Below, piece after piece: positions 61,576 to 64,000 of a DNA stretch of 64,000 nucleotides; within the stretch, counting starts at the first letter, position 1; each line of letters begins with the position of its first letter. Source of the stretch: Candidatus Proelusimicrobium tauri (GTDB taxonomy: Bacteria; Elusimicrobiota; Elusimicrobia; Elusimicrobiales; Elusimicrobiaceae). The DNA lies in NCBI GenBank assembly GCA_002311025.1, contig DBYY01000009.1, forward strand, positions 124,001 through 188,000, in the 5' to 3' direction. The notes beneath the pieces were generated by a model. The model saw only the letters and a program-made list of their open reading frames with translations. It made no database searches and was not told the DNA's origin. The translations under genes were made by a program, and so were the position numbers.

Positions 61576-62574
61576 CTAAATTTTGGGTAGTTTCTTAATG
61601 GCAGATTTTAAGTCCGTAGGGGCTAAATGTGCATATTTTTCGGTCTGCTTAATACTGCTATGCCCCATAAGTTTGCAAACATAATATAAATCAGCTCCGT
61701 TTATTACTAAATGGCTAGCGAAAGTGTGGCGCAGTTTGTGTAAAAAACAATGAAAAGGAATATTTAACCCATTTATCATTTTGGAATAAGCCGCAGTTAA
61801 ATAATATTGCGAAGTTCTTTTTTCGCCTACTGATACAACCCACTCAAAGCCCTTTTGCTTGGCTTTTTCTGCTTTTATAAGGGCTTTTCTTAATTCTAGG
61901 TCTAAAGGTATATATCGGTATTTTTCGGTCTTAAATGGCGCAATATAAATCTGATTATGCGCATAATCAATATCCTGCCATTTGAGATTTGCCATTTCCG
62001 AACGGCGCAAACCTGCACGGCAACCGAGTAAGACTACCAACTGCCATTCAGCATTTACGGCTTTTAAGATTTGTTTTATTTCTTGCGGTGTGTGATATTC
62101 TACACGGCCTTTGCTTTCTTTAAATTTAGATACTTTTACCCAATTTTGCGGGCTTATTAGCTCCCAAAATTCTGCACGACGCAAAGCGGCAGTTAAAGCC
62201 CTTACTTTTCTATTTATTCCGGCTGCATTTTGCCCGCTTGTTTTTAATGAAATAGCAAAATTATCTAAAAGGGCGGGGGTTATTTCTTGCAGATATTTTA
62301 CTTTGTTTTGCTCTAAAAACTCTTTTAATGCCGTTTCAAAAAAGCGTATTGTCGTCGGTTTTCTAGTTGCCTTTTGGAACGCTCTAAACCTTACTAAAAA
62401 AGCTTCTAACGGCACTTTTTCACTTTTTAAAGTATCTTTATTGTCGGCAAGTTGTGCGGCTTTTATTAAAGCTATTTTTTCATTTTTAGTATGCAGGGAA
62501 ACACGCATACGCTTTTTGCCGACCATATAATCAGCATACTTTACGCCTGTGCGTTTATCAGTTCTGATTTTCAT
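61576..62574 (-). CDS. Tyrosine recombinase / phage-type integrase
   Basis: 332 residues. An N-terminal Arm-type stretch and a SAM-like core-binding domain (about 55-150) precede the catalytic domain with Arg190 in GLRRSE, His279-x-x-Arg282, His305 in LMGHSS and Tyr314 in KYAHL. It integrates or excises the element that begins here. The stop is 72 bp from the TPR stop; that gap contains GCTGACAAA twice and could hold an attachment site. Its start overlaps the upstream secreted-protein gene by 17 bp. Confidence 0.92.
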   Translation of the reverse strand: MKIRTDKRTGVKYADYMVGKKRMRVSLHTKNEKIALIKAAQLADNKDTLKSEKVPLEAFLVRFRAFQKATRKPTTIRFFETALKEFLEQNKVKYLQEITPALLDNFAISLKTSGQNAAGINRKVRALTAALRRAEFWELISPQNWVKVSKFKESKGRVEYHTPQEIKQILKAVNAEWQLVVLLGCRAGLRRSEMANLKWQDIDYAHNQIYIAPFKTEKYRYIPLDLELRKALIKAEKAKQKGFEWVVSVGEKRTSQYYLTAAYSKMINGLNIPFHCFLHKLRHTFASHLVINGADLYYVCKLMGHSSIKQTEKYAHLAPTDLKSAIKKLPKI

Positions 62575-63097
62575 TGATAAATTTTAAAATACCATTGATA
62601 TAATAATCAGGCAAATAAAAAATAAAGTTATCATTTTTGCCGTAAACTTTTATTAAATAATTTTGGTCTTTATATTTTTCTAAAGTATCTTTACTTATAT
62701 CAATAGTAAATTCTTCGTGTGTGGTTAAAATTCCGCCGCCTGTATCGGTGCTACTTGCTATTTCGGTAAATTTTAAATTAGTGCCGTCTTGGTCTAAAGC
62801 GGAATTATAGAAGCCCCAAGATGTGTTTGTTTTTTCATAATAAATTTGCATAGAAGATGTTTCTTTATCTTTTATTATGCGAACAAAGAATTTTCCGCCG
62901 GGTGTATTTTGCCCTGTTATTTTTTTAAAATCACTCATAAGAGTTGGCTTTAAAGTCGGGAAAATAATTGTTTGCGTTTTTGCAAATTTATCTTCTGAAA
63001 CTTTTGTTTTTTTAATAACCCACGCTTCATCTTTTTTAGCGAAGGCGGGCGCACTTACTGCTAATAATACTGCCAATAATAAACTAATTTTTTTCAT
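62558..63097 (-). CDS. Small secreted protein of the mobile element
   Basis: 179 residues from the ATG at 63097, which has AAGGAG upstream; an in-frame ATG at 63118 lacks it. The signal peptide is clear (MKKISLLLAVLLAVSAPAFAKK). The mature part is a single beta-rich domain without cysteines, and no family is recognised. It lies between repressor and integrase in one transcript, so it would be expressed in the lysogenic state. A cell-surface or exclusion role is a guess. Confidence 0.72.
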   Translation of the reverse strand: MKKISLLLAVLLAVSAPAFAKKDEAWVIKKTKVSEDKFAKTQTIIFPTLKPTLMSDFKKITGQNTPGGKFFVRIIKDKETSSMQIYYEKTNTSWGFYNSALDQDGTNLKFTEIASSTDTGGGILTTHEEFTIDISKDTLEKYKDQNYLIKVYGKNDNFIFYLPDYYINGILKFINENQN

Positions 63098-63111
63098 TTT
63101 ATTGCTCCTTA

Positions 63112-63744
63112 TTACCAAGTTTCTCTATCATCTCTTGACCAATGGCCTATAATAAGGCCAATGATAGACAATTCCGAAGGCGTAAAAGGTTTGTATTTTG
63201 CATTTGAAGAACAAAGCTTAATAATATTACCTACTTTATTTATAATCTTCATACAAATACCATTTTCCGTCTTTACAAGCATAGCTCTTTTATCTAAAGC
63301 TTCTTGCGTTTTTCTTATTACACAAAAATCGCCTTTGTGAATTTTTGGCTCTAAACTATCGCCGATACACTTTACAACAAAGTCGGCATAAGGAAACATA
63401 AATCTAGGAATATCAACAAACATTTCTACATCTCTATCGGAAAATTCGGGCAAACCCGCCGGAACATCTGCCAAGATAGGCAGTTGTATCGTGTTTGTTT
63501 TTGTTAAAGGAACGGCTTGTATTTGCGGTGCAAATTCTTCGTCGTAAAAAGTTTTTCTTACTTCTTCAATATCTATTTTATATATCTTGCTTATTTGTTT
63601 TAAGTTTTCTTCGGTCGGGTAATTTTTACCACTAAACCAATTTGCTACCGAAGCCGTGCTTATGTTTAATTTGCTAGCTAATATTGCCTGTGCGCCGCGC
63701 TCTTTTCCATTATTTATTTTTTTTAGTAATTCTTTTTTTGTCAT
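63112..63744 (-). CDS. LexA/CI-like phage repressor (HTH + S24 peptidase)
   Basis: 210 residues. An XRE-type helix-turn-helix (about 18-60, ASKLNISTASVANWFSGK) is joined to an S24 peptidase domain. The self-cleavage site is Ala96-Gly97 (VPAGLP), with catalytic Ser130 in GDSLEP and Lys166. It would hold the element silent and be inactivated by RecA during DNA damage. A GAGG ribosome site precedes the ATG. The divergent operator is at 63800-63820. Confidence 0.93.
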   Translation of the reverse strand: MTKKELLKKINNGKERGAQAILASKLNISTASVANWFSGKNYPTEENLKQISKIYKIDIEEVRKTFYDEEFAPQIQAVPLTKTNTIQLPILADVPAGLPEFSDRDVEMFVDIPRFMFPYADFVVKCIGDSLEPKIHKGDFCVIRKTQEALDKRAMLVKTENGICMKIINKVGNIIKLCSSNAKYKPFTPSELSIIGLIIGHWSRDDRETW

Positions 63745-63793
63745 TTTAAAACCTCTTTTTATCGTCGTAAAACTCCCTTTTTAAAAAAGGGGC

Positions 63794-63822
63794 TTGACAA
63801 CTAACTAAAAATTAGTTAGTAT
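63794..63822 (+). promoter_or_regulatory. Rightward early promoter with palindromic repressor operator
   Basis: Consensus TTGACA (63794-63799), 17-nt spacer and TAGTAT (63817-63822). The spacer is a perfect 9-bp palindrome, ACTAACTAA-AAA-TTAGTTAGT (63800-63820), and another AGTTAG half-site follows at 63825-63830. A repressor dimer bound here would block the -35/-10 region. A CCCTTTTT / AAAAAGGG inverted repeat lies just upstream (63775-63792). Confidence 0.8.
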
Positions 63823-63907
63823 ATAGTTAGCAAAGGTCTTAATACCTTTCAAAGCGGCGGTAAAACCGAACGCTAAAAACAAACACCAAAACGCTGCAAA
63901 GTTTTGG

Positions 63908-63985
63908 GTATCTGAAGAAAGACAAAGATTTTTAGGGGCATAACCCCTAGAAGAAAATAAAAAAAGGTATCTTCTTCAGGTATAC
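63908..63985 (+). other. Structured leader of the early rightward transcript
   Basis: CTGAAGAA (63912-63919) pairs with TTCTTCAG (63972-63979). Flanking GTAT / ATAC extends the stem across a 2-nt bulge, and an inner TAGGGG-CATAA-CCCCTA hairpin (63933-63949) sits within. No gene starts before the window ends. Its role is unknown. Confidence 0.5.
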
Positions 63986-64000
63986 AAAGTGAGTATGAGG

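Noticed and set aside
1..64000. CRISPR arrays, insertion sequences, rRNA genes
   Set aside because: No regularly spaced repeats, transposase genes with terminal inverted repeats, or rRNA segments were seen by eye.

Overview
The window is a low-GC, gene-dense bacterial chromosome segment. It is mostly housekeeping genes with a short mobile element entering at the right edge. A type IV pilin with the FTLIELLVVVLIIGILAAIALPQY-type N-terminus, pilT, a Lol transporter, TolC, outer-membrane barrel proteins and a TAL-PGI-type glucose-6-phosphate isomerase point to a diderm (outer-membrane) bacterium. A gut member of the Elusimicrobiota is my best guess. That is inference from pilin style and gene content; no rRNA gene is present to confirm it.

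Layout. (1) 1-11119, all minus strand: rpmH-rnpA-yidD-yidC-jag, then mnmE-mnmG-rsmG-MA-type peptidase-rsmH-ftsL-ftsI (ftsI runs off the left edge). This joins the usual origin-proximal ribosome/membrane-insertion/tRNA-modification block to the start of a division-and-cell-wall cluster, but no dnaA is present. (2) 11210-15158, plus: recO, a phosphate butyryl/acetyltransferase, an M23 peptidase, an AAA_28 NTPase and a SEC-C protein. (3) 15327-20223, minus: a pilin gene with a long leader, and rimP-nusA-infB with its own promoter and a leader hairpin. (4) 20225-29976, minus: an SF2 helicase with C-terminal membrane segments, an outer-membrane protein, and the proS-ispG-rseP-dxr-cdsA block. (5) 30032-41804: a secreted trypsin-like protease (plus), then a minus run of gltX, a GYF-like membrane protein, pilT, a structured intergenic element, lolC/lolD, pgi, a Trp-rich hypothetical, miaB, a PilZ protein and miaA. 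(6) 41880-45029, plus: asparaginase-like protein, membrane metallophosphoesterase, GH3/NagZ. (7) 45089-52035: ferritin-like protein, guaB (no CBS domains)-guaA, a secreted unknown, pgm, murB, tRNA-Asp. (8) 52131-61503, plus: an unknown membrane-anchored protein, malic enzyme, two-subunit fumarase, then six envelope genes (lipoprotein, barrel protein, HAMP protein, TolC, patatin, TPR). (9) 61576-64000: left end of a prophage or integrative element: tyrosine recombinase, secreted protein, LexA/CI-like repressor and a rightward promoter overlapped by a palindromic operator.

Most striking signals: at least eight operon-first genes have a -10-like hexamer 6-9 nt before the ATG and no Shine-Dalgarno, suggesting common leaderless transcripts; a two-unit hairpin element follows pilT; the pilin mRNA has a predicted leader of about 200 nt; the rimP-nusA-infB leader carries a terminator-like hairpin; and a secreted cargo gene sits between prophage repressor and integrase. 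I see no CRISPR array, insertion sequence or rRNA gene.
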